A stretch of DNA of 64,000 nucleotides from Pelagibacterium sp. 26DY04. Its GTDB lineage: Bacteria > Pseudomonadota > Alphaproteobacteria > Rhizobiales > Devosiaceae. This document shows positions 9,464-18,479 of the stretch, piece after piece. The notes beneath the pieces were generated by a model, which worked only from the letters and a program-made list of their open reading frames with translations, was not told the origin of the DNA and ran no database searches. Positions within the stretch are counted from its first letter, which is position 1. Each line of letters begins with the position of its first letter. The position numbers and the translations under genes were made by a program. Location of the stretch: the NCBI RefSeq assembly GCF_031202305.1, contig NZ_CP101731.1:3660501-3724500 (forward strand), written 5' to 3'.

Positions 9464-10338
9464 TGCGACCACCAGCCGCCCTGCTCGAACAATTGACCAC
9501 TTCGCGTCTGCTGCCCGCCCATGCTCAGCCCTCCATCGGCACGGGCGAGCGGCGGTCGCGGCGCAAGGGGCCGGGCATGGAATTCGTCGACCACCGCCCC
9601 TACCGGGCGGGCGACGACACGCGGCACCTCGATCCGCATCTTTTCGCGCGCACCGGCGATTATGTGGTGCGCGAATACGCGCTCAACCAGCAACTGCCGG
9701 TAACCATCGTCATCGACCCTTCAGCCTCGATGGGCGCGAGCGAGCCGAGCAAATTCACCCAGGCCCGGCTGATCGCTCAGCTTCTGGGCTTTGCGGCGCT
9801 GGCCGGGGGCGATCAGGTGCAGGCCGCCGTGCCGACTCCCTTAGGCAACAGGCTCTCTCCCCGCTGGCATGGCGCGGCCCGCGCCGATCTGATGTTTGAC
9901 TGGATCGGCAAGCTCCCGGCCGGCAAGGGCGAGGATTTTCTCGAAAGCCTCCGCACGCTGCACCAGGATCTGGCCCCGCGCGGGCTGGTGATCGCCATTT
10001 CCGATTGGTGGCACGAGGCGATCGGGCCGGTGCTCGATACGCTATTTGCCGCCGGCCAGGAAGTGCTGGCCATTCAGGTTCTTGGTGCCAGCGAAATCGA
10101 CCCGCAAGACATGCTCACCGGGGTGGTGACCATGGAGGATTCCGAAAGCAGCGAAGAAATCGAACTAGTTGTCGACCGCACGCTGCTCGACCGTTACCGT
10201 GAGCTGTTCGCGCAGCGCCAAGAGGAGTTGCGCGCGATGTTTAACGCCAAGCACTGGCATTTCGTCACCGTTTCTGCACAAGACGATCTCGACCAGTTAT
10301 TCATGCGCACTTTCCGCGCGCAGGGAGTTCTTTCATGA
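9463..10338 (+). CDS. DUF58 protein, MoxR partner (MxaS-like)
   Basis: 291 residues. The DUF58 signature is visible at residues 44-64 (EFVDHRPYRAGDDTRHLD), followed by a VWA-like fold with a MIDAS-type IDPSASMG near residue 84. No membrane helix is seen. DUF58 proteins almost always follow MoxR genes; MxaS in methanol dehydrogenase clusters is one member. The role is probably to connect the ATPase to its membrane VWA partner; the exact activity is unknown for the family. The ATG overlaps the MoxR stop by one base, and its own stop overlaps the following ABC gene by four bases. Confidence 0.9.
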   Translation: MRPPAALLEQLTTSRLLPAHAQPSIGTGERRSRRKGPGMEFVDHRPYRAGDDTRHLDPHLFARTGDYVVREYALNQQLPVTIVIDPSASMGASEPSKFTQARLIAQLLGFAALAGGDQVQAAVPTPLGNRLSPRWHGAARADLMFDWIGKLPAGKGEDFLESLRTLHQDLAPRGLVIAISDWWHEAIGPVLDTLFAAGQEVLAIQVLGASEIDPQDMLTGVVTMEDSESSEEIELVVDRTLLDRYRELFAQRQEELRAMFNAKHWHFVTVSAQDDLDQLFMRTFRAQGVLS

Positions 10339-11312
10339 GCGCCGCCCCAGATATGGCCGCCCCCTCGCCCGCCATCCTCGTTGAAGGAATATCCAAGCGC
10401 TTCGGGCGCGTCCTGGCGCTCGACGATGTTTCCCTCGATGTGCCGCAAGGCGACATCTTCGCCCTGCTCGGCCCCAATGGCGCCGGCAAATCCACGCTCA
10501 TCGACATCTTGTGCACCATCAGCAGGCCCGATAGCGGCCGGGCCGAGGTGGCCGGCATCGACGTGGTGCGCCATCCGCTGCGCGCCCGGCGCAATCTGGG
10601 CGTGGTGTTCCAGGAAACCACGCTCGATACGCGGCTGTCGGTGCGGGAAAATCTCGATTTTCATGGGCTGGTCTATCAGATGAGCCGCGCCGACCGCCGC
10701 CGCCGCATGGATGAGATGCTCGAACTGGTCGAGCTCTCCGATTGGCGCGAGGCGGTGGTGCGCACCCTCTCCTCGGGCATGCGGCGGCGGCTGGAGATCG
10801 CCCGCGCCCTGATGCACCAGCCGCGTATCCTGTTCCTGGACGAGCCCACCGTCGGGCTGGACGCCCAATCGCGCGCCCGCATCTGGAGCTATCTCGATAC
10901 GCTGCGCAAGACCAGCAACCTCACCATCGTGGTCACCACCCACTATATCGACGAGGTCGAAAACTGCGATTCGATCTGCGTCATCGACCACGGCAAGATT
11001 CTCGCCCGCGGCACGCCTGACAGCCTCAAGGCCGAATACGGCACCAGCCTGTTGCGCGTCACCCCGCGCACGCCGGAGGCTCATGCCGCCCTCAAGGAGC
11101 GCTATCCCGGCGCGGTCGAGGGCGCCGAGGGGCAGTTGCTCGTCAAGCTCGAAGCCGCCAGCAGCGCCGATGCGCTTCTGGCCGAGTTCGGCACCCAATT
11201 GCGCCAGGTGACAGTCGACCAGCCATCGCTCGAAAGCGTATTCCTGGTCCTGACCGGCCGCGACCTGCGCGAGGCCCCGCCCGCCCCCGCCAAAAAAGGA
11301 CGACGCGGATGA
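10335..11312 (+). CDS. ABC-2 type transporter ATP-binding protein, PQQ-alcohol-dehydrogenase associated
   Basis: 325 residues. Walker A GPNGAGKST is near residue 46, the signature LSSGMRRRLEIA near 145, Walker B ILFLDEPTVGLD near 165 and a switch His in TTHYIDE. The sequence is of the DrrA/CcmA-like class whose members also occur beside PQQ alcohol dehydrogenases (the ped-type ATPase). Its partner permease is separated from it by three genes and lies at 14028. The C-terminal 90 residues form the usual regulatory extension of this class. Transport direction is unsettled: the fold suggests export, but periplasmic binding proteins in the cluster suggest uptake. Confidence 0.88.
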   Translation: MSAAPDMAAPSPAILVEGISKRFGRVLALDDVSLDVPQGDIFALLGPNGAGKSTLIDILCTISRPDSGRAEVAGIDVVRHPLRARRNLGVVFQETTLDTRLSVRENLDFHGLVYQMSRADRRRRMDEMLELVELSDWREAVVRTLSSGMRRRLEIARALMHQPRILFLDEPTVGLDAQSRARIWSYLDTLRKTSNLTIVVTTHYIDEVENCDSICVIDHGKILARGTPDSLKAEYGTSLLRVTPRTPEAHAALKERYPGAVEGAEGQLLVKLEAASSADALLAEFGTQLRQVTVDQPSLESVFLVLTGRDLREAPPAPAKKGRRG

Positions 11313-12106
11313 GCCAGGTCCAGACCCAGGTGAGGCCGACGCGACGCGCCGAGGGCGAACCGGGCGCCTGGACGGTAACCGTCTCGCGCCTGGGGTTTCT
11401 TTGCGCCTTGATCGTGCTCTGGTGGATCGCCTCCATCAATGTCTCGCGCAACATCATCCCCACGCCCCTTGCAACGCTGGAAGCGGCCGGCCGGCTGCTT
11501 TCGGACGGGGAGCTGCAGGAGGCGGTGCTCGCCTCGATCTCGATCTACCTTTCGGGCTACGCCGTCGCCATTCTCGTTGCCATTCCGCTCGGGGTGGTGA
11601 TGGGTGCCTTCGGTCTTTTGGGCCGCACGCTGGAAATCTATGTCTATGCGCTTTCGGCCACCCCGCGCGTCGCCTTCATTCCGCTGGTGATCGTCCTTTT
11701 GGGATTGGGCTCGGAAGCCAAGATCTTCATCGTGTTTCTGGGCGCCGTGATGCCCATTCTGATCAACACCTATGCCGGCGTACGCCAATCGGACCCCGAA
11801 CTTGTCGAAATGGCACGCTCGGTCGGAGCGGGCCGGCTGCGGATCTTTACCCGCATCGTGCTGCCGGGCGCCGTTCCCTATATCATCGTGGGCCTGCGCA
11901 TCGGAGCGACCATCGGGTTGATCAACACCGTTGTCGCCGAGCTTTATACCGCCGTAAGAGGCCTTGGAGGCCTGCTTGCGATATATGGCAATACGTTCCG
12001 GATGGCGGAATATTTCGTCGTCGTTCTATCACTGGCAGCCATCGGTGTTGTGGTCACCGAAGGCCTGCGCATTGCCGAGCAGCGGTTGGGCCGCTGGCGG
12101 CGCTGA
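11309..12106 (+). CDS. ABC importer permease, NitT/TauT type
   Basis: 265 residues with about six membrane helices and the cytoplasmic coupling (EAA) loop readable as SVGAGRLRIFTRIVLPG, typical of SsuC/TauC/NitT permeases. The start overlaps the preceding ATPase stop by four bases. With the binding protein and ATPase that follow it makes a complete importer. Family members carry sulfonates, nitrate, cyanate, thiamine precursors or aromatic acids; nothing in the sequence fixes the substrate here. Its placement inside the quinoprotein cluster suggests a ligand linked to that pathway. Confidence 0.88.
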   Translation: MSQVQTQVRPTRRAEGEPGAWTVTVSRLGFLCALIVLWWIASINVSRNIIPTPLATLEAAGRLLSDGELQEAVLASISIYLSGYAVAILVAIPLGVVMGAFGLLGRTLEIYVYALSATPRVAFIPLVIVLLGLGSEAKIFIVFLGAVMPILINTYAGVRQSDPELVEMARSVGAGRLRIFTRIVLPGAVPYIIVGLRIGATIGLINTVVAELYTAVRGLGGLLAIYGNTFRMAEYFVVVLSLAAIGVVVTEGLRIAEQRLGRWRR

Positions 12107-12126
12107 TTTTGCAAGGGAGAAGCAAA

Positions 12127-13161
12127 ATGACCACCAGAAAGTTCACGGCAGCTTTGGTCGCCGGCCTGTCGACCCTGGCCCTGATGAGCGGATCGGCACT
12201 GGCGCAGTCCAGCGAGCCCTTCCGCCTCATCCTTACCCATCTCGAGCCGCCGCTCGTCCCCAATTCGGTGATGGATCTGGCCGCCGAGCTTGGCTATTTC
12301 GAAGAGGAGGGCGTCGATGTGGAGCTGATCCGCGTGCAGCAGACTCCTTCCGCCGTCGCCGCCCTGCAATCGGGTGAAGGCGAGATGGCCAATATCGGCG
12401 TCGATGCCCTGCTTCAGGTCATCCATAGCGGCGCGACGGACTTCCGCGCCGTCACCTCGCCCAACAAATCCCTGCCCTTCCTCATCGCTTCGAAAGACGA
12501 TATCGCCACGCCGGAGGATCTGGCGGGGCGCAGCTTCGGCGTCGGCCGTGTCGGCAGCCTCGATCACTCACTGAGCGACATGGTGCTTTCGAGCCTTGGC
12601 GTTTCGCTCGAGGATTCCGAGGTGGTGACCTTGGGCCAGCCCAATGTCCGCGGCCAGGCGCTCGCTGCCGGGCAGATCGATGCGACCACCATGTCGATCG
12701 GCGTCTGGAGCGAAATGCCCGACACCACCGGCCTGCACGTTCTCGTCGACCAGGAGGCCTATTACGAAGGCGCGCCTGTCGTGAACAAGGTCAATGCCGT
12801 GCCCGGCAACGTGCTCGAGGAACGCCCAGATGACGTGGCCGCGGTGATCCGCGCCCTCACGCGGATTTCGCGTGACTTTGCCGAAAACCCCCAGCTCTGG
12901 GTGGACGCCATGGCCGAAGTGCGCCCGGATGTCGATGTGGCCGTCCTCGAAATGCTGGCGGAATCGTTTGCCGGGAGCTGGAGCGTCAATGGCGGCATGA
13001 GCGCCCAGGAACTCGCCTTCACCAGCGAATGGCTCTATGGCACCGAGGATTTCGCCAATTTCGAGCCGCTGCCGCTCGAAGCCTGGGTCGATTTCGGTCC
13101 CGTGGACGCCGTGCTTGCCGAGTTGGGCACCGACGAGAGCATGGACCCGGCCGATAGATGA
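12127..13161 (+). CDS. ABC importer substrate-binding protein, NitT/TauT (SsuA/NMT1-like)
   Basis: 344 residues. The ATG at 12127 is preceded by AAGGGAGAAGC and begins a signal peptide ending near residue 26 (ALA|QSS). The mature protein shows the SsuA/THI5-like layout: early LTHLEPPLVPNSVMDLAAEL, GYFEEEGVDVEL, then a Gly/Ala hinge ALQSGEGEMANIGVDALL and RSFGVGRVGSLDH. It should deliver a small periplasmic ligand to the permease at 11309. The reading frame remains open upstream into the permease gene, but that part is antiphase and not translated. The stop overlaps the ATPase start by four bases. The ligand is unknown. Confidence 0.88.
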   Translation: MTTRKFTAALVAGLSTLALMSGSALAQSSEPFRLILTHLEPPLVPNSVMDLAAELGYFEEEGVDVELIRVQQTPSAVAALQSGEGEMANIGVDALLQVIHSGATDFRAVTSPNKSLPFLIASKDDIATPEDLAGRSFGVGRVGSLDHSLSDMVLSSLGVSLEDSEVVTLGQPNVRGQALAAGQIDATTMSIGVWSEMPDTTGLHVLVDQEAYYEGAPVVNKVNAVPGNVLEERPDDVAAVIRALTRISRDFAENPQLWVDAMAEVRPDVDVAVLEMLAESFAGSWSVNGGMSAQELAFTSEWLYGTEDFANFEPLPLEAWVDFGPVDAVLAELGTDESMDPADR

Positions 13162-14015
13162 ACGTAGTCCGCTTTCCCGAAGGCGATCGATCAAAGCCAA
13201 TGGGTGCCGAACCGAAAGTGCTTTTGACCTTCAACAATGTCGAAAAGCGCTTCGTGCGCCCTGACGGCTCGGTCAGCGTTGCTGCCGATGGCGTGTCGCT
13301 CGCTATCGAGGAGCATAAATTCGTGGCCGTGATCGGCCCTTCGGGATGCGGCAAGACCACTCTCTTGCGCCTTGCCAACGGCCTTATCGAGCCCGACGCG
13401 GGCGAAGTGACCATCGAGGGCCGGGCCCCTGTGCCCGGCCCCGATATGGGTTTCGTGTTCCAGGCTTTCCGGCTGATCCCCTGGGCCAGCGTCCAGGGCA
13501 ATGTCGAGTTCGCCCTCGAAAGCCTGCCCCTCTCCAGGGCCGAGCGGGCCGAACGGGCGCGGGCCTATCTCGACCTCGTGGGCCTCTCGCGCTCGGCCAA
13601 CTCCTATCCGGCCCAGCTTTCGGGCGGCATGAAGCAGCGTGTCGCCTTGGCCCGGGCCCTGGCGGGTGAGCCGCGTGTGCTCCTTATGGACGAGCCCTTC
13701 GCCAGCCTCGACGCCCAGACGCGCGAATTGATGCAGTCCGAGCTTCTGGCCATCTGGCGGCGGCGGATGCCCACTGTGATGTTCGTCACCCACAGCGTCG
13801 ATGAGGCGCTGGTCCTCGCCGACACCATCGTCGTCATGGGCGCGGGCAAGATTCTCGAGCAGATCGAAGTCGATCTCCCCCGCCCGCGGAATTCGGCGCA
13901 GATGCGGGGCGACGCCCGGTTCATCGAGCTTCGCAACTATCTCTGGGCCCGCATCCGCGAGCTGGTCCTGTCCGATCCGGCCTCGGAATTCTTCGGCCGC
14001 AATCTGAACGAATAG
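13158..14015 (+). CDS. ABC importer ATP-binding protein, NitT/TauT (SsuB/TauB-like)
   Basis: 285 residues. Walker A GPSGCGKTT near residue 59-67, signature QLSGGMKQRVALARA near 152-166, Walker B VLLMDEPFASLDAQ near 173-186, and switch His in VTHSVDEA. It completes the importer with the two upstream genes and is coupled to the binding-protein gene by an ATGA overlap. A short N-terminal extension precedes the first strand; a second in-frame ATG at 13200 would remove 14 residues and is possible. Confidence 0.9.
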   Translation: MNVVRFPEGDRSKPMGAEPKVLLTFNNVEKRFVRPDGSVSVAADGVSLAIEEHKFVAVIGPSGCGKTTLLRLANGLIEPDAGEVTIEGRAPVPGPDMGFVFQAFRLIPWASVQGNVEFALESLPLSRAERAERARAYLDLVGLSRSANSYPAQLSGGMKQRVALARALAGEPRVLLMDEPFASLDAQTRELMQSELLAIWRRRMPTVMFVTHSVDEALVLADTIVVMGAGKILEQIEVDLPRPRNSAQMRGDARFIELRNYLWARIRELVLSDPASEFFGRNLNE

Positions 14016-14027
14016 GGAGCCCCCTTT

Positions 14028-14843
14028 ATGATCGGTGGCGTGTTAGGGCAATTGGGCGGCGTCTATGCCATTTGGCTGCGGGAGGTGAAACGCTCGCTGC
14101 GCGACAAGGGGCAGCTGATCGGCGGGGTCAGCCGTCCGCTGCTCTGGGTACTGATCCTGGGGATCGGGCTCAACCCCTATTTCCGCGGCGAGGTCTATGG
14201 CGAGGTCCGCTTCGTCGTTCCTTATACCTATCTGCAGTTCATCTTCCCTGCGGTAATCGTCCTCAACATCCTCTATACCTCCATACAATCGGCGGTCTCG
14301 CTGATCTGGGACCGCGAGTTCGGCTTCCTGCGCGAAGTGCTGGTCTCACCCATGTCGCGCAACATGATCCTTCTGGGCAAGGTGCTGGGCGGAGCGACTA
14401 CGGCGGTGATCCATGGCTGCATGGTGCTGGCCGTCGCCCGGCTGGTGGGCGTGGTCCTCACGCTCGAGGTGATCCTTTCCGCGCTCGTCCTCATGTTCGT
14501 CTTGGCTTTCGGGCTCACCGCCTTCGGCATCGTCATCGCCAATTATGTGCGCGGCTTTGAAAGCTTCGGGGTGTTTTCCAACGCGGTGATCCTGCCACTC
14601 TATTTCACCGCCAGCTCGGTCTTTCCGCTCGACCCGGCCCTCACCCGCGCCCAGACGCTGGTCACCTATCCCGAATGGCTGGTGATCATCGTCGAGCACA
14701 ATCCCCTGACCTATGCGGTCGATGCCATGCGCGGCATCCTCATCAACTTCAACCAGTTCGATCCGATGCTGGGCTTTCAGGTCGTGGGCATCATGGCCGT
14801 GGGGCTTTACCTGCTCGCCGTCTGGGAATTCAGGAAAGTCTGA
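14028..14843 (+). CDS. ABC-2 type permease (PedC-like)
   Basis: 271 residues with about six membrane helices and the ABC-2 family layout, including SLIWDREFGFLREVLVSPMS in the cytoplasmic loop and NPLTYAVDAMRG before the last helix. It resembles the permease found in phenylethanol/alcohol (ped) clusters with PQQ dehydrogenases and should pair with the ATPase at 10335. A GGGAGCC ribosome site lies upstream of the ATG. The next gene starts on its stop codon (TGATG). Confidence 0.87.
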   Translation: MIGGVLGQLGGVYAIWLREVKRSLRDKGQLIGGVSRPLLWVLILGIGLNPYFRGEVYGEVRFVVPYTYLQFIFPAVIVLNILYTSIQSAVSLIWDREFGFLREVLVSPMSRNMILLGKVLGGATTAVIHGCMVLAVARLVGVVLTLEVILSALVLMFVLAFGLTAFGIVIANYVRGFESFGVFSNAVILPLYFTASSVFPLDPALTRAQTLVTYPEWLVIIVEHNPLTYAVDAMRGILINFNQFDPMLGFQVVGIMAVGLYLLAVWEFRKV

Positions 14844-15697
14844 TGGCCGCCACGACGCCCCCGCGCGACCGTCCCCAAAGACGCAGCGGATTTTACGATC
14901 TTCTTCCCCTGGTCGCGGTCTTTGCCCTGCTGTTTGCCGTAAGCTTTCTGCCTCCCGACACCTCGCGGGCCGAAGTCGACAGGCTCGGCCGGCTCAGTGT
15001 CTGCATGCCCACGCTCTATCCGCCCCTGGTGACCGGCAATGCCGATGCCCCCGGTTTCGAGGTCGAGTTGATGCAGGAAGTGGCCGACCGGCTCGGCTGG
15101 CGGCTCAATATCGTCTCCAACGCCGCCATGGGGCGCGATTTCAACCCGCGCAACTGGCGCATCAACCGCGCTCAATGCCAGGTGCTGGCCGGGGGCATTG
15201 CGCTCAACACTACCACACAATCCTTCCTCGATACCTCCGCCCCCCATATGGTGACCGGCTGGGCCCTGGTCGCCCCGCCGGGCGAAACCATCGAGACCGT
15301 CGAAAGCCCGGTCGGCTTCCTTGCCGGCCTCACCGGCCTCAACCGTATCGAACTGGGGCAGTATCTGCGCCACCAGGAGATCAGCGCCTCGATCGTCAAC
15401 GATGCCCGGGCGCTGCGCTCGGGGCTGGAAACGGGCGAATTCTCGGCGGCGATCACCGAAGCCCTTCTGGCCCAACAGACCTTCGGCGACACCGATTACG
15501 AGATCACCGTCCTGGGCGAGCCGCTGGAGCGTTTCTCCCTCGGCATCGGCTTCTGGAAAGGCGACATGACCCTCAAGCGGGCCGTCGAAGGCGTTCTGGC
15601 CGACCTCTGGGATGACGGCACAATGGCCGAGATCGCCGGTACCTATGGTCTGGACGCCGACATCTTGTGCCCACCCAGCGCCACCGGCTGCGCCTGA
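14843..15697 (+). CDS. Second MxaJ-like periplasmic binding protein
   Basis: 284 residues. A positively charged N terminus (RPQRRSG) is followed by one hydrophobic segment (residues 18-36), so it is either secreted or kept as a membrane-anchored protein. The mature part is solute-binding protein family 3: RLSVCMPTLYPP, FEVELMQEVADRLGW, and a late helix ADLWDDGTMAEIAGTYGL. It has the same length and family as the protein at 1308, suggesting duplication within the system or two ligands. The ATG overlaps the permease stop by one base. Its stop is one base from the stop of the convergent mrpG gene. Confidence 0.82.
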   Translation: MAATTPPRDRPQRRSGFYDLLPLVAVFALLFAVSFLPPDTSRAEVDRLGRLSVCMPTLYPPLVTGNADAPGFEVELMQEVADRLGWRLNIVSNAAMGRDFNPRNWRINRAQCQVLAGGIALNTTTQSFLDTSAPHMVTGWALVAPPGETIETVESPVGFLAGLTGLNRIELGQYLRHQEISASIVNDARALRSGLETGEFSAAITEALLAQQTFGDTDYEITVLGEPLERFSLGIGFWKGDMTLKRAVEGVLADLWDDGTMAEIAGTYGLDADILCPPSATGCA

Positions 15698-15698
15698 T

Positions 15699-16079
15699 TC
15701 AAACTTTATGCTCGGCAGTGTTGTCCTGCGGTGCCGGGACCCTTGGACCCGGCTGCGGGACATCGGGATTGCCGTCCGAGCGGTCCCGGTGCAGGGCGGC
15801 GCGCGAGAGCAGCATGAGGGTTACCGGCGTCGTGACGGTGACGAAAACCAGAATGAGGATTTCGTGCAGAACCGGCCGCGCCTCCACGAGCGAGAAATAA
15901 AGCGCGGACGCCGCCACGACGCCCACCATCCCGAAGCTTGTGCCCAGCGTTGGCGCATGCACCCGGGCATAAAACGAGTTCAGCCGCGCCAGCCCCAGAC
16001 AGCCGAGCAAAGTCAGCCCGGCGCCGCCAAGGATCAGCACGGCAAAAACGATAGCGCCCCAGAGCGGAATCTCGGTCAT
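15699..16079 (-). CDS. mrpG: Multisubunit cation/H+ antiporter subunit G
   Basis: 126 residues, three membrane helices, in the MrpG/MnhG/PhaG family ([17 protein letters not shown], then [13 protein letters not shown]). It is the last gene of the mrp operon and a structural subunit of the Na+(K+)/H+ antiporter complex used for pH homeostasis and salt tolerance. The start overlaps the mrpF stop (ATGA). The hydrophilic C-terminal tail ends one base from the stop of the opposing gene. Confidence 0.92.
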   Translation of the reverse strand: MTEIPLWGAIVFAVLILGGAGLTLLGCLGLARLNSFYARVHAPTLGTSFGMVGVVAASALYFSLVEARPVLHEILILVFVTVTTPVTLMLLSRAALHRDRSDGNPDVPQPGPRVPAPQDNTAEHKV

Positions 16080-16357
16080 TCGATAACCTCCCCGCGCATG
16101 AGGAACTTGGCCAGCGCCACGGTGCTGACAAAGCCCAGCATGCCGATCACCAGTGCCACTTCAAAGAAGATGGAGGTCCCGATCCTGATCCCCACGGTGA
16201 CCAGCATCAGCATCCCGGTGACATAAAAGGCGTCCAGCGCAAGCACCCGATCCTGGGCCCGTGGTCCCAGGATCATGCGATAGGCCGCCAGCACCATCGC
16301 CAATGCCAGCATGACCTGCGCAACGATGAGGGAGAATTCGACAATTTGCGAGCTCAT
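16076..16357 (-). CDS. mrpF: Multisubunit cation/H+ antiporter subunit F
   Basis: 93 residues, three membrane helices. The MrpF hallmark is clear: [18 protein letters not shown] followed by [10 protein letters not shown]. The start at 16357 (MSSQIVEF) is chosen because it overlaps the mrpE stop by four bases and gives the usual family length; upstream in-frame codons would add a non-conserved stretch. Confidence 0.92.
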   Translation of the reverse strand: MSSQIVEFSLIVAQVMLALAMVLAAYRMILGPRAQDRVLALDAFYVTGMLMLVTVGIRIGTSIFFEVALVIGMLGFVSTVALAKFLMRGEVIE

Positions 16358-16842
16358 TGGGAAATCTCCAAAAGGCGTCGTTCGTAGCGATTGGTGATGG
16401 TGTCGATCCACGATTCCCGATCCACCAGGTCGAGGACATGGAGCAGCAATTCCCCGCTATCCTCGTCGAACTCCAGCCACACGGTGCCCGGCGTGGCGGT
16501 GAGAATGATCGCAAGGAAAGCAAGATAGGTCTGGTCGCGCAGCTTCAGCGGCACCCGCAAAAACCCCGCGCTTTTCGGCGCCGTCCCTTGGGTCGCAACG
16601 ATCCAGGCCACCGCGAAATTCGATCGGATCACGTCGACAAGGACTACGAAAACCAGACTCACAACCACCCATGGCTTGCGCAGGATCGGCCTTTCCAGCC
16701 CAAGATTGCTGGTTGCGATGCCGGCGAAAAGTCCGACCGCCGCACCCAGCAAAACCTGCCCGAGCGAAACGTCCTGCTGCAGGATGAGCCAGAAGATGGT
16801 CAGCGACAGGGTGAGGACGGGATGGGGGAGAACGCGTCTCAT
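16354..16842 (-). CDS. mrpE: Multisubunit cation/H+ antiporter subunit E
   Basis: 162 residues. Two N-terminal helices, then the family region with [13 protein letters not shown] and [16 protein letters not shown]. MrpE supports assembly and energetic efficiency of the antiporter. The start ([10 protein letters not shown]) overlaps the mrpD stop by four bases. The frame extends far upstream inside mrpD but that part is not coding. Confidence 0.92.
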   Translation of the reverse strand: MRRVLPHPVLTLSLTIFWLILQQDVSLGQVLLGAAVGLFAGIATSNLGLERPILRKPWVVVSLVFVVLVDVIRSNFAVAWIVATQGTAPKSAGFLRVPLKLRDQTYLAFLAIILTATPGTVWLEFDEDSGELLLHVLDLVDRESWIDTITNRYERRLLEISQ

Positions 16843-18479
16843 GGCAATGCTCCTCGTCCGGGATAGGGAACCCACGTTGACGAGACCACGCCGTCCACAT
16901 AGGCGACGGGGTTGTGCAGTTCGGCGGCCGCCGCTTCGAAATACCCCATGGCCGGCCCGGCAAAGATTGTCAGCGCCAGGCAGGCGCCGATGAGCATGGT
17001 GATGGGGACGATCTCGACGACGCCGATTGTCGGGGTCATGTCCTCGCGCGTGGCCCAGAAGGTGTTTATGCCGCCGCGCAGCATGGCGATAAGCACCGCC
17101 AGTCCCGATATGATAAGCAGCGCCACCGCCACCCAATCGGCGCCGGCGATCGGCACGCCCGTTTCCCCGGCATTGATGCCGATGATGCCGGTGAGGATCG
17201 CGAATTTGGCGATGAACCCCGAAAAGGGCGGCATGCCGGCAATGAGCAGCGCACAGGCGATAAAGCTTATGCCCAGCAGTGCCAGCTTCCCGGGGATCGG
17301 GATGCCCACTTCCTCCTCGTCGGGAAGCGCATCCTCGTCCTCGAACCCGAAGGCTTCCATGGTGACGGCCAGAACGTCGGCACCGGCCATCCGGCCGCGT
17401 TCGATCAATTCGACGAGCATGAAGAGCGCCGCGAGCGCCAGGGTCGAGCCCACCATGTAGTAGAACGCGCCGGCCGCCACCTCCACCCCGCCGATGCCGA
17501 TCGACACCAGCATGGTGCCCGAAGAGACGATCACCGCATAGGAGGTCAGCCGCGCAAGGCTTTGCGAGGCCAGCACCCCGACCGATCCGAAAACCAGCGT
17601 CACGAGCCCACCGATCAGCAGCCAGTTCTGCGCCAGCCCAGCCGACGGCCCGGTTTCCAGCCCGAAGATCAAAAGCGACATGCGCCAGACCACATAGATG
17701 CCGACCTTGGAGAGAATGGCAAAGATCGCCGCCACCGGGGAAACCGCCGCCGAATAGGCCGAGGGCAGCCAGAAGCACAGGGGCCACATCCCCGCCTTGA
17801 TGAGAAACGCCGTTCCCAGAACCGCCGCGCCCACTTCGAACAGCATGCGGTCGGCATCGGCGATCTCGGGCGCGCGCATGGCGAGCTCGGCCATGTTGAG
17901 CGTGCCGGTCACCCCATAGATGAGGCTGACCCCGATGAGGAAGATGAACGAAGCCACGAGGTTGATGGCGATGTAATGGAGACCCGACCGCACCTTGGCG
18001 ACCGTCGAGGCGTGCAGCAGCAGCCCATAGGACGCCGCCAGCATGATCTCGAAAAAGACGAAGAGATTGAACAGATCCCCCGTGAGGAACGCGCCGTTGA
18101 CCCCCACGATCAGGAACAGGAACAGGGAATGGAAATGCGGTCCAGCCCCGTTCCAGCGCGCCGAAGCGAAGATCATGGCGGCAGCGCCCAGCACCGAGGT
18201 CAAGGTCAGCATGACCGCCGCTGTGCGATCGGCCACCAGCACGATACCGAAGATCGGCGACCAATTGCCCAAAAGATATACGCCGAGCCAGCCATTGTCG
18301 GCGCCAGCCCCGGTGAGAAACAGCAGCACGATCGAAACGACGATCAGCGCGGCCATTGTGGCCCCGGTCGCAACGGCCTTGGCGACCTTGTTCTGGTCGC
18401 GGAACAACAGCAGCACCGCGCCGACGAAAAGCGGCAGCACGATGGGCAGGATGATGATGTGGCCAAGCGGCATGGTCAT
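16839..18479 (-). CDS. mrpD: Multisubunit cation/H+ antiporter subunit D
   Basis: 546 residues, about 14 membrane helices, homologous to NuoM/NuoN proton-pumping subunits (proton-antiporter membrane domain; FNLFVFFEIMLAASYGLLL, LIKAGMWPLCFWLP). The Lys in LIKAG lies in the conserved proton channel. An acidic cytoplasmic loop (EDEDALPDEEEVG, about residue 380) interrupts the later helices. The start MTMPLGH at 18479 overlaps mrpC by four bases and fits NuoN-like N termini. Confidence 0.93.
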   Translation of the reverse strand: MTMPLGHIIILPIVLPLFVGAVLLLFRDQNKVAKAVATGATMAALIVVSIVLLFLTGAGADNGWLGVYLLGNWSPIFGIVLVADRTAAVMLTLTSVLGAAAMIFASARWNGAGPHFHSLFLFLIVGVNGAFLTGDLFNLFVFFEIMLAASYGLLLHASTVAKVRSGLHYIAINLVASFIFLIGVSLIYGVTGTLNMAELAMRAPEIADADRMLFEVGAAVLGTAFLIKAGMWPLCFWLPSAYSAAVSPVAAIFAILSKVGIYVVWRMSLLIFGLETGPSAGLAQNWLLIGGLVTLVFGSVGVLASQSLARLTSYAVIVSSGTMLVSIGIGGVEVAAGAFYYMVGSTLALAALFMLVELIERGRMAGADVLAVTMEAFGFEDEDALPDEEEVGIPIPGKLALLGISFIACALLIAGMPPFSGFIAKFAILTGIIGINAGETGVPIAGADWVAVALLIISGLAVLIAMLRGGINTFWATREDMTPTIGVVEIVPITMLIGACLALTIFAGPAMGYFEAAAAELHNPVAYVDGVVSSTWVPYPGRGALP

